Shown here: piece after piece, positions 53,378 through 61,706 of the stretch
Layout of the letters: each line of letters opens with the position of its first letter
Numbering within the stretch: position 1 is the first letter of the stretch
Assembly (NCBI GenBank): GCA_037481875.1
Contig: JBBFKY010000001.1
Span: 411,782 to 475,781 of the forward strand
DNA: 64,000 bases
Source of the DNA: Desulfosoma sp.
GTDB lineage: Bacteria > Desulfobacterota > Syntrophobacteria > Syntrophobacterales > DSM-9756
Reading direction: 5' to 3'
Translations under genes and position numbers: made by a program
Notes under the pieces: generated by a model
Databases searched by the model: none
The model's input: only the letters and a program-made list of their open reading frames with translations
What the model was told of the DNA's origin: nothing

Positions 53378-54439
53378 CTATGATCTTTGACGACGTTGTT
53401 GATAGACATACGCCAGAACCTTGGCCACGGCCCGGTACAAGGTTTCGGGAATGACCTGATCCAGCTTCACTTGGTGATACAAGGCGCGTGCCAGAGGCGG
53501 GTTCTGGACCACCGGGACTTTGTGTTCGCGAGCGATCCGTACGATGTTTTGAGCGATCAAGTTCATGCCTTTGGCGACCACCTTTGGAGCTTCTAGTCCT
53601 TCTTGGTAGAAAAGGGCGACGGCGTAATGGGTCGGGTTGGTGATCACCACAGTAGCTTTAGGGACCTTGGACATCATGCGTTGACGTGCCAGGGCTCTTT
53701 GAATGGAACGGATGCGCGACTTAATCTGAGGATTGCCTTCCGCCTGTTTGTGTTCTTCTTTGACTTCCTGCTTGGTCATCATGAGGTCCTTGGTGTACTG
53801 CCAACGCTGGTAGGCGAAATCCAAGACCGCCAGGATCAAGAAAAACACGCCGGCTTTCCACAGGAACCGAAACATGATGCGACCCGTTTCTCGACTCATG
53901 CTGAAAAGATCCATGTGCACAAGGGCTCCAAAGGAGAGCCGTTCGCTTTCCATGACCGTGTAAAGCACAACACTGACCACCAGAATCTTGAACAACGATT
54001 TGGCGGTCTCCATGAGCATGCGCATCTGAAAGAATCGTTTCAGCCCAGTGAGAGGATTCACCTTGGACAGCTTGGGTTCCAAAGCTTTGGGCGCTAAAAG
54101 CAAACCCTTAAGCTGCCATAGCTGAACAATGATCCCAGTCATTAAAACCGCGAAAATCACGGGACCAGCCATGCGAAGAAAAATAACGAAGATGCGGATC
54201 ATCAGGGATGTATCGGTGGTCCAAGCCTCCGGAGTGAAAAGCCCTTGGCCCCACAGCCCGTCCAAAAGCTCTCGAAAATACAGTGGAAAAGCTTTCATTT
54301 GAAGGATCGAGCTGAAAAATCCCACACCAAGCACCGTCAAGGCCGTCAGTTCCTGACTTTTGGGAACGTTCCCCTTGCGACGGGCTTCCGCCAAACGCTT
54401 ACTGGTAGGTTTTTCGGTCCGTTCTTGAGCTCCGGCCAT
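53378..54439 (-). CDS. flhB: Flagellar export switch protein FlhB
   Basis: A 353-residue protein. Four membrane helices (about 30-210) follow 'ERTEKPTSKRLAEARRKGNV', the FlhB opening. The autocleavage motif NPTH is at 268-271 ('VVITNPTHYAVALFY'). 'VPVVQNPPLARALYHQVKLD' and 'VIPETLYRAVAKVLAYVYQ' complete the cytoplasmic domain. FlhB switches export from rod/hook to filament substrates, together with FliK (gene at 61707). 66 bases after fliR and 9 before flhA. Confidence 0.95.
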   Translation of the reverse strand: MAGAQERTEKPTSKRLAEARRKGNVPKSQELTALTVLGVGFFSSILQMKAFPLYFRELLDGLWGQGLFTPEAWTTDTSLMIRIFVIFLRMAGPVIFAVLMTGIIVQLWQLKGLLLAPKALEPKLSKVNPLTGLKRFFQMRMLMETAKSLFKILVVSVVLYTVMESERLSFGALVHMDLFSMSRETGRIMFRFLWKAGVFFLILAVLDFAYQRWQYTKDLMMTKQEVKEEHKQAEGNPQIKSRIRSIQRALARQRMMSKVPKATVVITNPTHYAVALFYQEGLEAPKVVAKGMNLIAQNIVRIAREHKVPVVQNPPLARALYHQVKLDQVIPETLYRAVAKVLAYVYQQRRQRS

Positions 54440-54505
54440 AAAAAGACACCCGCCTATCCAAACAGGGAAAATTTTGACGCCCTAAAGGTCAATGAATCGA
54501 CGTTT

Positions 54506-55279
54506 TTAAGAAAGCCCGACGGCTCGAAAGAATTTGAGCAGCAAGGTCAGAGTGTCCGCCATGCTTGCAGCCCATTCCGGAAGGGAAAGGAGGGCAAAGA
54601 AGATGCCAACCCCTATGGTGATGGGAAAGCTCACCATGAGGATATGGATCTGAGGGGAAAATTTGGCCATGACAGCGAAACCGGCTTGGAGCACCAGCTG
54701 GGCGGCCATGATGGGGGCGGCGATTTTAAGGGCGATGAGAAACAAGCGTCCTGAAAGAAGGATTATGTTGTGTAGAACGTTTTGGGTGAGGAGAAAGCTG
54801 CCTACGGGTACGGTCTGAAAGCTTTCGATGAAGGTTCGAAGCACCACCAGATGTCCCTCGATGGTAAAGAAGAAAAGGGTGGCCAAGATTTGCAGCCACT
54901 GGCTGAGCAAGACATCCTGGTTTCCAGTGTGCGGATCGATCACTTCCGCCAATCCTAGGCCCATCTGAAAGGAGATGATTTGACCGGCCATATGAAAGGC
55001 GGCATAGATGATGTTCATGGAAAGGGCGAAAAGGATCGCGTAGATCAGCTCGCTGAGAATCATCCCCATAAGAGGGAGAGGTTCCAGGGGAAGGGGTGGC
55101 ACGTTGGAAGCGCTTAGAGGTGTGATGATAAGAGCCAGAGCCCAGACCGACCATGCCTTGACGGCAGCGGGGACTTGGCGTGTGCGAAAAACGGGAAGCA
55201 AAAACAGCACGAGGCTGAGACGCAGGAAAACGCTTAAGAAAATCCGGACGCTTAGAGGGTCAATGAAAAGGGAAATCAT
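54506..55279 (-). CDS. fliR: Flagellar export gate protein FliR
   Basis: A 257-residue protein with about six hydrophobic helices. 'FLRLSLVLFLLPVFRTRQVP' and 'LALIITPLS' near the start, 'HMAGQIISFQMGLGLAEVID' with 'PHTGNQDVLLSQWLQILATL' in the middle, and 'KIAAPIMAAQLVLQAGFAVM' near the end are FliR signatures. It forms the export channel helix with FliP and FliQ. It follows fliQ by 44 bases. Confidence 0.94.
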   Translation of the reverse strand: MISLFIDPLSVRIFLSVFLRLSLVLFLLPVFRTRQVPAAVKAWSVWALALIITPLSASNVPPLPLEPLPLMGMILSELIYAILFALSMNIIYAAFHMAGQIISFQMGLGLAEVIDPHTGNQDVLLSQWLQILATLFFFTIEGHLVVLRTFIESFQTVPVGSFLLTQNVLHNIILLSGRLFLIALKIAAPIMAAQLVLQAGFAVMAKFSPQIHILMVSFPITIGVGIFFALLSLPEWAASMADTLTLLLKFFRAVGLS

Positions 55280-55323
55280 TCTTTTTCATGATCGTCACGA
55301 AATCGTTTGTATGTTGAAAGACG

Positions 55324-55593
55324 TCAGCGAATCCAGTAAGGCATATTTTCCAAAAGGGAGCGAGCGAAAGAAATCATACGGCCCGTCATCCATGAACCAA
55401 AAAACAGCAGGGAAAGAAAGGTCATAATGATCTTGGGCACGAACGTCAGGGTCATTTCCTGAATCTGAGTGACCGCCTGAAACAAACTGATCAGGACACC
55501 GACCACAAGGCTGGTAAGCAACACGGGCAGACTGACCATCAGCATGGTTTCCAGAGCTTGTCGGGCGAGGCCGATGACGAATTCTTGGGTCAT
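55324..55593 (-). CDS. fliQ: Flagellar export gate protein FliQ
   Basis: An 89-residue protein with two membrane helices and the usual FliQ length. 'VIGLARQALETMLMVSLPVL', 'VGVLISLFQAVTQIQEMTLT' and 'FVPKIIMTFLSLLFFGSWM' match the family along the whole sequence. Part of the FliP5FliQ4FliR1 channel. 13 bases after fliP. Confidence 0.95.
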   Translation of the reverse strand: MTQEFVIGLARQALETMLMVSLPVLLTSLVVGVLISLFQAVTQIQEMTLTFVPKIIMTFLSLLFFGSWMTGRMISFARSLLENMPYWIR

Positions 55594-55606
55594 GATCCAG
55601 AATCCT

Positions 55607-56377
55607 TCAGGAAAAGCTTTTGACCAGGGAACCGATGAGTAGGTTCCATCCGTCCACCAGCACGAAGAGCATCAATTTAAAGGGAAGCGAAATCATCACC
55701 GGAGGAAGCATCATCATCCCCATGGATAACAGCACGCTGGCCACCACCATGTCCAAGACCAGAAAAGGAATGTAGAGCAAGAAACCGATTTGGAAAGCTG
55801 TTTTCAATTCGCTGATGACAAAAGCCGGTACCACCGCCGACAAAGGCACATCCTCAGGATTTTGGGGTTTTTCCTGTTGTGTCAAAGACACAAAGAGTTT
55901 CAGGTCCTTGAGGCGTGTTTGTTTCATCATGAAAGCCTTGAGCGGTTCGACTGCCCTTTGCATAAAGGTGTTGCCGTCAATGGCCTGGTTTTGAAGAGGG
56001 ATTACCGCTTCCTGATGAATTTGCTGCCACACCGGCCACATGATGGAGATGGTTAAAAAAAGGGCCAGTCCCACGATGACCTGGTTCGGCGGGGACTGCT
56101 GCGTGCCCAGAGCCGTCCTCAAGAAAGCCAGAACCACCGCGAGACGAGTGAAGCAGGTCATGAGCAGGAGAATGGATGGAGCGACGGAGACGACTGTGAG
56201 CACGAAAACAATCTTCAAAAGATTGGACACCTGTTCCGGGGCCGAAGGCTCATGCCAATGCAGCCGAAAAGCAGGAAGGTTAACATCGGCGCTCCACGCT
56301 TCTTGGGAATTCCCCAAGACCACCGTCAAAATGCCTAAAAAGGCGACAAGGATCACGAGAGCCTTTAGGTGCTTCAT
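55607..56377 (-). CDS. fliP: Flagellar export gate protein FliP
   Basis: A 256-residue protein with a cleavable signal peptide (1-30, ending 'SQEAWSA'), as in most FliP proteins. 'SVAPSILLLMTCFTRLAVVL' then 'AFLRTALGTQQSPPNQVIVG' is the family signature; 'PAFVISELKTAFQIGFLLYI' then 'PFLVLDMVVASVLLSMGMMM' is the second. It overlaps fliO by 4 bases. Confidence 0.95.
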   Translation of the reverse strand: MKHLKALVILVAFLGILTVVLGNSQEAWSADVNLPAFRLHWHEPSAPEQVSNLLKIVFVLTVVSVAPSILLLMTCFTRLAVVLAFLRTALGTQQSPPNQVIVGLALFLTISIMWPVWQQIHQEAVIPLQNQAIDGNTFMQRAVEPLKAFMMKQTRLKDLKLFVSLTQQEKPQNPEDVPLSAVVPAFVISELKTAFQIGFLLYIPFLVLDMVVASVLLSMGMMMLPPVMISLPFKLMLFVLVDGWNLLIGSLVKSFS

Positions 56378-56679
56378 CGAACCTCATCCTTGACCGAAGG
56401 TGTTTTCTCAGTCGGTGTCCCCTCAAGGCCTACCGCTGTGAGATAGGTGAGCCCCTGAGGGGATAAGCCCAGAAGCAACGTTTCTTCGGCGACACGGACA
56501 AGCAGCAGGGAATGCTTCGGTCCCAGGTAGCGGCGTTCTAGGATGTCAATTCGCCCTGTGCCGGATCCCTTGATGAACTTTTGACCCCAGCGTCGAAGTG
56601 CGTACAGCCCCCCTAGCAGCAGCCCTAAGACCAGGACGAGGCTTCCGAGGGTTTTAAGGATTTCCACCGGGAATTCCAT
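56374..56679 (-). CDS. fliO: Flagellar protein FliO
   Basis: A 101-residue single-pass membrane protein: helix 'KTLGSLVLVLGLLLGGLYAL' then a basic cytoplasmic domain with 'IDILERRYLGPKHSLLLVRV' and 'AEETLLLGLSPQGLTYL', the FliO domain. FliO helps assemble FliP. It lies 4 bases after fliN and overlaps fliP by 4. Confidence 0.9.
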   Translation of the reverse strand: MEFPVEILKTLGSLVLVLGLLLGGLYALRRWGQKFIKGSGTGRIDILERRYLGPKHSLLLVRVAEETLLLGLSPQGLTYLTAVGLEGTPTEKTPSVKDEVR

Positions 56680-56683
56680 CTCT

Positions 56684-57076
56684 CTACCCCAGCTGTTTGA
56701 CGCGTTCCATGGGGCTTACAATGTCCGTGATGCGGACACCGAACTTTTCATTGACGACGACGGCTTCCCCTCGAGCCACCAAACGGTTGTTGACCAGAAT
56801 TTCCAAAGGTTCTCCGGCGAATTTGTTCAATTCCACCACGGATCCTTGGCCCAGTTGCAAAAGGTCGTTAATGAGCATCTTGGCTCGGCCCAATTCCACG
56901 GAGACTTCCAAAGGAAGATCCAGAATGAATTCCAGGTCTCGAATGTCTTTCTTGAGACCAGCCTCTTCGTTTTCGGACTCTTCGCTGTTCCTTGGGGCCA
57001 TGGAAGCCTGGGGCACTCGAGGAGCTTCCATGGGCTCCAACTGAATGGATTCTTTGACGACGGTTTGATCGGCCAT
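56684..57076 (-). CDS. fliN: Flagellar motor switch protein FliN
   Basis: A 130-residue protein. The ATG at 57076 is favoured over a GTG three codons earlier because GGAG lies 8 bases upstream. The N-terminal 50 residues are variable; the C-terminal SpoA domain has 'LDLPLEVSVELGRAKMLIND' with 'LLQLGQGSVVELNKFAGEPL' and 'ILVNNRLVARGEAVVVNEKF'. Forms the C-ring with FliM and FliG. It follows fliM directly. Confidence 0.95.
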   Translation of the reverse strand: MADQTVVKESIQLEPMEAPRVPQASMAPRNSEESENEEAGLKKDIRDLEFILDLPLEVSVELGRAKMLINDLLQLGQGSVVELNKFAGEPLEILVNNRLVARGEAVVVNEKFGVRITDIVSPMERVKQLG

Positions 57077-57101
57077 CAGCACCACTCCCTTTCTAGGACC
57101 C

Positions 57102-58091
57102 TTATTCGCGCATCGATATGACGAAATCGACGATTTTCACGGCATGATTGCCTTTGTGAACTCCGGGAAAGGCTTTGTATTTGGGCACCTTTTCCACACT
57201 GACGGTCAAAGGATGGTTCACGTCTTGGTCCAAAACGATAATGTCGCCTTTTTCCAGTCTTAAAAGATCTTGGCCTTTGATTTCCGTGCGTCCGAGATGC
57301 ACACACAGTTGCACAGGGATTTCTCGAAGCCGCCGAATGAAGCGTCGCGTCCAGGAATAATCCACTTCCAACTGATCACTTTGGTAACTGGCGGAAAGCT
57401 TGGACCGAATGGGTTCAATGGTCGAATAGGGCAGACACAAAATGATTTTGCCCATCAAGCTGTCCATTTCCAGTTCGTAGTGAACCACTATTACCAATTC
57501 CGTCGGCGGCACGATGGTGGCGAACTGAGGGTTGACTTCCGAGCGCACAAATTTGAAGGAAACAGGTGTGACCGGATTCCATGCCTGTTCCAGATCTTTC
57601 AGAGCCATACGGACCACTTTATTGATGACCCGGTTTTCGATGGAAGTGAAATCGCGGCCTTCGATCTTGAAACTGCTACGACCCGAACCGCCGAAAAAAC
57701 AATCCACCAGATTGAAAATCAAACGACTTTCCACCACCAAAAGCACATGGCCTCGAAAAGGTTCCATCTTAAGCACATGCAAACTGGTAGGTACCGGCAG
57801 GGTTCGAGCGAAATCCCCGAATTTGATCATTTCCTTTTGAGTCACCGTGATATCCACCACTTTGCGCAAGGCTCCGGAAAGTGTGACACGATGGACACGG
57901 GCAAACCGATCATTGATGATTTCCAGAGTCGGCATGCGACCGCGTATGATGCGGTCCTGGCTGGTGAGATCGTACGGCCGAATGCCGCTCTGCTCTTCGG
58001 CCGCGGCCGCCGCCGACTCCGTTTCGATCTCTCCGTCGCTCAACCCTTTGAGCAGGGCATCCACTTCGTCTTGGGAAAGGACTTGCTCCAT
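57102..58091 (-). CDS. fliM: Flagellar motor switch protein FliM
   Basis: A 329-residue C-ring protein. The N-terminal CheY-binding peptide 'LSQDEVDALLKGL' is at residues 5-17. The middle domain contains 'LEIINDRFARVHRVTLSGAL' and 'LVVESRLIFNLVDCFFGGSG'. The C-terminal SpoA domain includes 'VQLCVHLGRTEIKGQDLLRL' and 'EKGDIIVLDQ'. Receives CheY-phosphate (gene at 30787) and is the point of contact with the CheZ/CheX pathway. 15 bases after fliL. Confidence 0.95.
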   Translation of the reverse strand: MEQVLSQDEVDALLKGLSDGEIETESAAAAAEEQSGIRPYDLTSQDRIIRGRMPTLEIINDRFARVHRVTLSGALRKVVDITVTQKEMIKFGDFARTLPVPTSLHVLKMEPFRGHVLLVVESRLIFNLVDCFFGGSGRSSFKIEGRDFTSIENRVINKVVRMALKDLEQAWNPVTPVSFKFVRSEVNPQFATIVPPTELVIVVHYELEMDSLMGKIILCLPYSTIEPIRSKLSASYQSDQLEVDYSWTRRFIRRLREIPVQLCVHLGRTEIKGQDLLRLEKGDIIVLDQDVNHPLTVSVEKVPKYKAFPGVHKGNHAVKIVDFVISMRE

Positions 58092-58106
58092 GGTCCCATC
58101 TCGCCT

Positions 58107-58622
58107 CTATTGCACCAAGAACTCGGTGAAATAGATATCCTGAACCGTGCCTTGTTTAAGAGCTCGGTTCAGATTGGTCATCAAGGTCTTCTTTAGCGCC
58201 AATTTTCCGGAAAGACTTGAAATGTCGTCGTATTCTTTGCTGGAAAGAAGCAAGAGCACGGAATCCCTCAGTTCCCCGATGCGATTGTCGATTTCTTGTG
58301 AGACCGCTTCATTGCTGAGGCTCAGCTGCATGGTCACCTTCAGGTACCGTTCGCCACCAGGGTCGGCTAGATTGACCAAAAAGGTGTCCAGGTTTTTCAC
58401 CACCGGCTTGGCTACGGAAGCTTTCGCCTCTGCGGGCTTGGCTTCGGTAGTCTCGGGGGCGTCGGAGGCGGCAAAAAACTTCTTGTAGGCAAAAAAACCA
58501 CCTCCTCCCAAAACAGCCAGTCCAATAACAAGGATGAGAATCTTGAGGATCGGGGACTTCTTTTTAGGTTGTTCGTCGGTGGCGGGAGCCTTTTCATCCT
58601 TGCCTTTTTTCTTGGGCGCCAT
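58107..58622 (-). CDS. fliL: Flagellar stator-associated protein FliL
   Basis: A 171-residue inner-membrane protein. The ATG at 58622 has AAGGAGTGAGG upstream. A Lys-rich cytoplasmic start, one membrane helix ('ILKILILVIGLAVLGGGGFF', about 25-45), an Ala/Pro/Glu linker, then the FliL domain with 'NLDTFLVNLADPGGERYLKV' and 'IGELRDSVLLLLSSKEYDDI', ending in 'VQDIYFTEFLVQ'. It surrounds the MotAB stator, and its gene follows motA by 32 bases. Confidence 0.93.
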   Translation of the reverse strand: MAPKKKGKDEKAPATDEQPKKKSPILKILILVIGLAVLGGGGFFAYKKFFAASDAPETTEAKPAEAKASVAKPVVKNLDTFLVNLADPGGERYLKVTMQLSLSNEAVSQEIDNRIGELRDSVLLLLSSKEYDDISSLSGKLALKKTLMTNLNRALKQGTVQDIYFTEFLVQ

Positions 58623-58654
58623 GACCTCACTCCTTGGATGCATCTAAAGGCTTT

Positions 58655-59419
58655 TTAATCAAACCGACTCGTTCGTTCGCTTGGAGCCACGAACGAATGC
58701 AATTTTTGTTCAATCACTCTAGGGTTCTCTCCATTGGCGACACTCACAATGCCGCTGATAATCATTTCCTTCACCAAGGTTTCTTCCTGGCTTCGTTTTT
58801 TGAGTTTTCCCGCCATCGGAAGGCATACCAGGTTGGCCGCCACAGCCCCGTAAAAGGTGGTGAGCAAAGCCACAGCCATGGCAGGTCCGATGGTACTGGG
58901 ATCATCCATGGTGGCCAGCATTTGGACGAGACCGATCAGGGTGCCGATCATCCCCATGGCCGGAAAAAAGGTGGCCATGGTCGTCAAAATTTCGGCCCCG
59001 GACTTGTGCCGTTCTTCCAGATAAGAAATCTCGGTTTCCAGAATGTCTCTGATGGCATCCGGTTCCATGCCGTCGATGGTGAGTTGCAAGCCCTTGACGA
59101 GAAAAGGATCGTTTAAATTGGGAACTTCCGATTCCAAAGCGAGAATCCCTTCTCGCCGCGATTTGTTGGCAAACTCCACAAAGCGATCCACCACCTCTTG
59201 AGTGCTCCACACCTTGGTGAAAAACACGTTTTTGACAACCTTCACAACACTCAGAACATCCGCGAGAGGGTAATTGATCATGGTGGCACCGAGGGTTCCT
59301 CCGAAAACAATCATAATCGAAGGAATGTTGATAAAAAGGCCGAGACTTCCTCCCATCATGATGGAGACGACGACAAGAGCGAATGCGGAAACGATGCCCA
59401 CAACCGTTGCAATGTCCAT
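58655..59419 (-). CDS. motA: Flagellar stator protein MotA
   Basis: A 254-residue membrane protein of the MotA/PomA family with four helices. 'GIVSAFALVVVSIMMGGSLG', 'MIVFGGTLGATMINYPLADV', 'FFPAMGMIGTLIGLVQMLAT', 'AMAVALLTTFYGAVAANLVC' and the cytoplasmic 'EGILALESE' are conserved. The PomA-like wording is common for the sodium or proton types in this phylum; ion use cannot be decided. It heads the long operon, and its MotB partners are encoded 16 kb away in another operon. Confidence 0.92.
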   Translation of the reverse strand: MDIATVVGIVSAFALVVVSIMMGGSLGLFINIPSIMIVFGGTLGATMINYPLADVLSVVKVVKNVFFTKVWSTQEVVDRFVEFANKSRREGILALESEVPNLNDPFLVKGLQLTIDGMEPDAIRDILETEISYLEERHKSGAEILTTMATFFPAMGMIGTLIGLVQMLATMDDPSTIGPAMAVALLTTFYGAVAANLVCLPMAGKLKKRSQEETLVKEMIISGIVSVANGENPRVIEQKLHSFVAPSERTSRFD

Positions 59420-59513
59420 AAAGCTTCAAACCCCTTGTTCTTCAGACCGTTCGTCCATCCATTCTTTTTTCTCGACCAAGAGTGCGCCCCCGGCCCCCGC
59501 CATGGTTTGCGAT

Positions 59514-59529
59514 AGCAATCCTCGCGCCA
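59514..59529 (-). promoter_or_regulatory. Sigma-54-type promoter for the motA-fliA operon
   Basis: Minus strand: TGGCGC, 5 bases, TTGCT, one mismatch (G for A in the minus 24 box) with correct GG-N10-GC spacing. Predicted start near 59502, about 80 bases before motA. Confidence 0.55.
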
Positions 59530-59670
59530 GGATACGCTCAACGGAAAAACGCATCCTTTATCGCTATCTTAGGCGATGACGGTCAAAGGAGTGTCAAAAT
59601 CATGACGGTAAAGGGATGGAATGCTTTGGCCGAGCTGGGCGTGGTGTCTTTGATGGTGCCTTGAATGTGA

Positions 59671-59696
59671 GCAAACCCCGGCAACCCGGGGTTTGC
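59671..59696. terminator. Hairpin downstream of flgE
   Basis: GCAAACCCCG (59671-59680) pairs perfectly with CGGGGTTTGC (59687-59696) across a 6-base loop, 28 bases past the flgE stop. T-run is missing on both sides, so its strength is unclear. The rest of the 59430-59724 gap shows only the motA promoter. Confidence 0.6.
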
Positions 59697-59724
59697 TTAG
59701 GGAGTTGAAAGCCTTAGAGGTTCA

Positions 59725-60906
59725 TTAGCGCACCATGTTGACGGCTGTATTCAGGAGTTCCGCGGAAGTGGTGATGGTTTTGGAATTGGCGTTGTAGCTG
59801 GCCTGGTAGGTGATCATGTTCACCATTTCTTTAGCGATATCCACGTTGGATCCTTCAATGGTGGAGCTGAAAATGTTTCCTCGAATTCCATCGTTTGCCA
59901 CGCCATGAATGGGGAATTTGGATTCCGGTCCTTGTGTGAAAAGGTTGTTCCCCTGGCGAATCAACCCGTTGTTGTTGGCAAACGTGGACACGCGAAGCTG
60001 TGCGTTCAAGACCGGTTGGGGATCGTTGGATGTGGCCATCCAGTTTTCTTCAGACCAATCACTCCCGCTGGCAAGAGTCGCGCTGACTTCGGCGATGGAG
60101 TAGTAGCCGGGTTGAGCATCGGGGTTGATGCCGGGCAAATCAGGGGTGCCGTCCCCGTCGATGTCGATTTCCGTCAGAGAAAATTCGGAAAGGTTGATGG
60201 CACCCACAAAGGCATCCATCTCACCGTCCCCGTCGGTATCTGTGTTGAACTTCAGATGAAACGAGTCGTCTGCACCGAGTGTAAGCACCAGTTCTGTGCC
60301 GTCATTAAGGGCGATGGTAATGTCGCTATTTACGGGATCCTTGATATAGACACTGCCGTAGGCTTTTGGGGATTGGTTGGCATTAGGAGCGTAGATCACC
60401 ACCTGGGACGGATCCGTGGGAGTCCCCCAGATCTGGCCGTTGCTATCCACATAATAGTTGGCGAAGCGCGGGTCGCTGGGATTATCCACCTTGATGGCGT
60501 TCCCGTCACGGTTCAGCACACGGTAACCCAATTCATTCACCAGATACCCGTCTTTGTCCATATGAAAACTGCCGTCTCGAGTGTAGTAAACATTGGTTGT
60601 CCCAGGCACCTGCACACTGAAGAACCCTTCGCCGTTAATGGCGACGTCGGACCAGCGAGTGGTGCTGATAAGAGGCCCTTGTGAGAATTGAGTGACAATG
60701 CCCATGATGGCCGTTCCGGAACCTTCCCGGTCTGTATCTTGGGACAAGGTGGAATAGTACCCGGCCACAAGATCGCCGAATCGTACACTATTGCTCTTGA
60801 AGGCCGTGGTATTCACATTGGCGATATTGTCGCTGACCACCGTCAAAGCGGTGGCACTGGCGTTGAGTCCACTGACGCCGATGTTCATGGCTTGGCTGAT
60901 TCCCAT
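59725..60906 (-). CDS. flgE: Flagellar hook protein FlgE
   Basis: A 393-residue protein. 'MNIGVSGLNASATALTVVSD' with 'NIANVNTTAFKSNSVRFGDL' is the hook N-terminus; 'FSQGPLISTTRWSDVAINGE' with 'GFFSVQVPG' and the C-terminal 'DIAKEMVNMITYQASYNANS' with 'KTITTSAELLNTAVNM' are conserved. The central domains are of moderate size with an Asp-rich loop ('DIDGDGTPDLPGINPDAQPG'). No signal peptide; exported by the flagellar system. 64 bases after flgD. Confidence 0.95.
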   Translation of the reverse strand: MGISQAMNIGVSGLNASATALTVVSDNIANVNTTAFKSNSVRFGDLVAGYYSTLSQDTDREGSGTAIMGIVTQFSQGPLISTTRWSDVAINGEGFFSVQVPGTTNVYYTRDGSFHMDKDGYLVNELGYRVLNRDGNAIKVDNPSDPRFANYYVDSNGQIWGTPTDPSQVVIYAPNANQSPKAYGSVYIKDPVNSDITIALNDGTELVLTLGADDSFHLKFNTDTDGDGEMDAFVGAINLSEFSLTEIDIDGDGTPDLPGINPDAQPGYYSIAEVSATLASGSDWSEENWMATSNDPQPVLNAQLRVSTFANNNGLIRQGNNLFTQGPESKFPIHGVANDGIRGNIFSSTIEGSNVDIAKEMVNMITYQASYNANSKTITTSAELLNTAVNMVR

Positions 60907-60970
60907 AATTGACCTCCTTAGGAAAAACCTTTCGTTTCTTCGTGAAAACGACCTCGGTGTCGCTCACACC

Positions 60971-61687
60971 TTATGCTGCAATGTCCTGAGTCGTTTCTTG
61001 ACTCCCCGATGTGATTTCGATGCTGGTGATAAAGCTCACCGGCACGCGAAGACCTCCTTGCTGTTCCAAGACCACGTAATTGACTCCTTCCTCCATAACG
61101 AATCCGCACACTTGACCCAAGACCAACGGCTGCACAGGAACGGATTCACCGGAAGAGTTTGTGGCTTTCACGGTGAAGGTATAGGTGCCGTTAGGGACGG
61201 GCTTTCCTTGGTTGTCCTTGCCGTCCCAGGTGAATTCATGACGGCCGGCATCAACGGATCCCACAGAAAGGGTGCGCACCGTTTTCCCTGCACTGTCGGT
61301 GATGGTAACTTCTACGTGGGCCCCATTGTCCAAAGTGAAACCGGCTCGGGAAACGTTGCCGTCTTTCAGTTGGAGTTGATTGTCCAGAGCCACCACGGTT
61401 TTTCCAAGCAGCTGCACGCCCAAAGAGTTGTTGATAGAAATCAGATAGTTCTGTTGGGTCTGAAGCTGCGCATGGACTTGGGTGAGTTTTTCCACCGTAC
61501 TGAATTGTGCCAGTTGGGCGGCCATTTCGTAGGACGCCATGGGGTTCGTGGGATCCTGATGCTGCAGCTGGGTTGTGAACAGCATCAAGAAAGCGTTCAT
61601 GTCCGAAAGATTTTTGCCGCCCAGCGTGTTAGCCGCCGATGCGGTCACCGCGTCTTGTGTCAAAGCAGGCACTGACGCCACGGCCAT
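60971..61687 (-). CDS. flgD: Hook cap protein FlgD
   Basis: A 238-residue protein. The N-terminal scaffold region has 'NAFLMLFTTQLQHQDPTNPM' with 'ASYEMAAQLAQFSTVEKL', the FlgD signature. The Ig-like and tudor-like part has 'GKTVRTLSVGSVDAGRHEFT' then 'WDGKDNQGKPVPNGTYTFTV'. It caps the growing hook. 19 bases after fliK, before flgE. Confidence 0.94.
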   Translation of the reverse strand: MAVASVPALTQDAVTASAANTLGGKNLSDMNAFLMLFTTQLQHQDPTNPMASYEMAAQLAQFSTVEKLTQVHAQLQTQQNYLISINNSLGVQLLGKTVVALDNQLQLKDGNVSRAGFTLDNGAHVEVTITDSAGKTVRTLSVGSVDAGRHEFTWDGKDNQGKPVPNGTYTFTVKATNSSGESVPVQPLVLGQVCGFVMEEGVNYVVLEQQGGLRVPVSFITSIEITSGSQETTQDIAA

Positions 61688-61706
61688 GATTTTCCTCCGT
61701 CACGCT

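Noticed and set aside
57270-58196. 308-codon plus-strand frame opposite fliM
   Set aside because: The fliM product is conserved along its full length. The antisense translation is His/Gln-rich, a usual artefact of GC-biased codons.
60791-61675. 294-codon plus-strand frame opposite flgE/flgD
   Set aside because: It is antisense to two conserved genes; translation has no family pattern.
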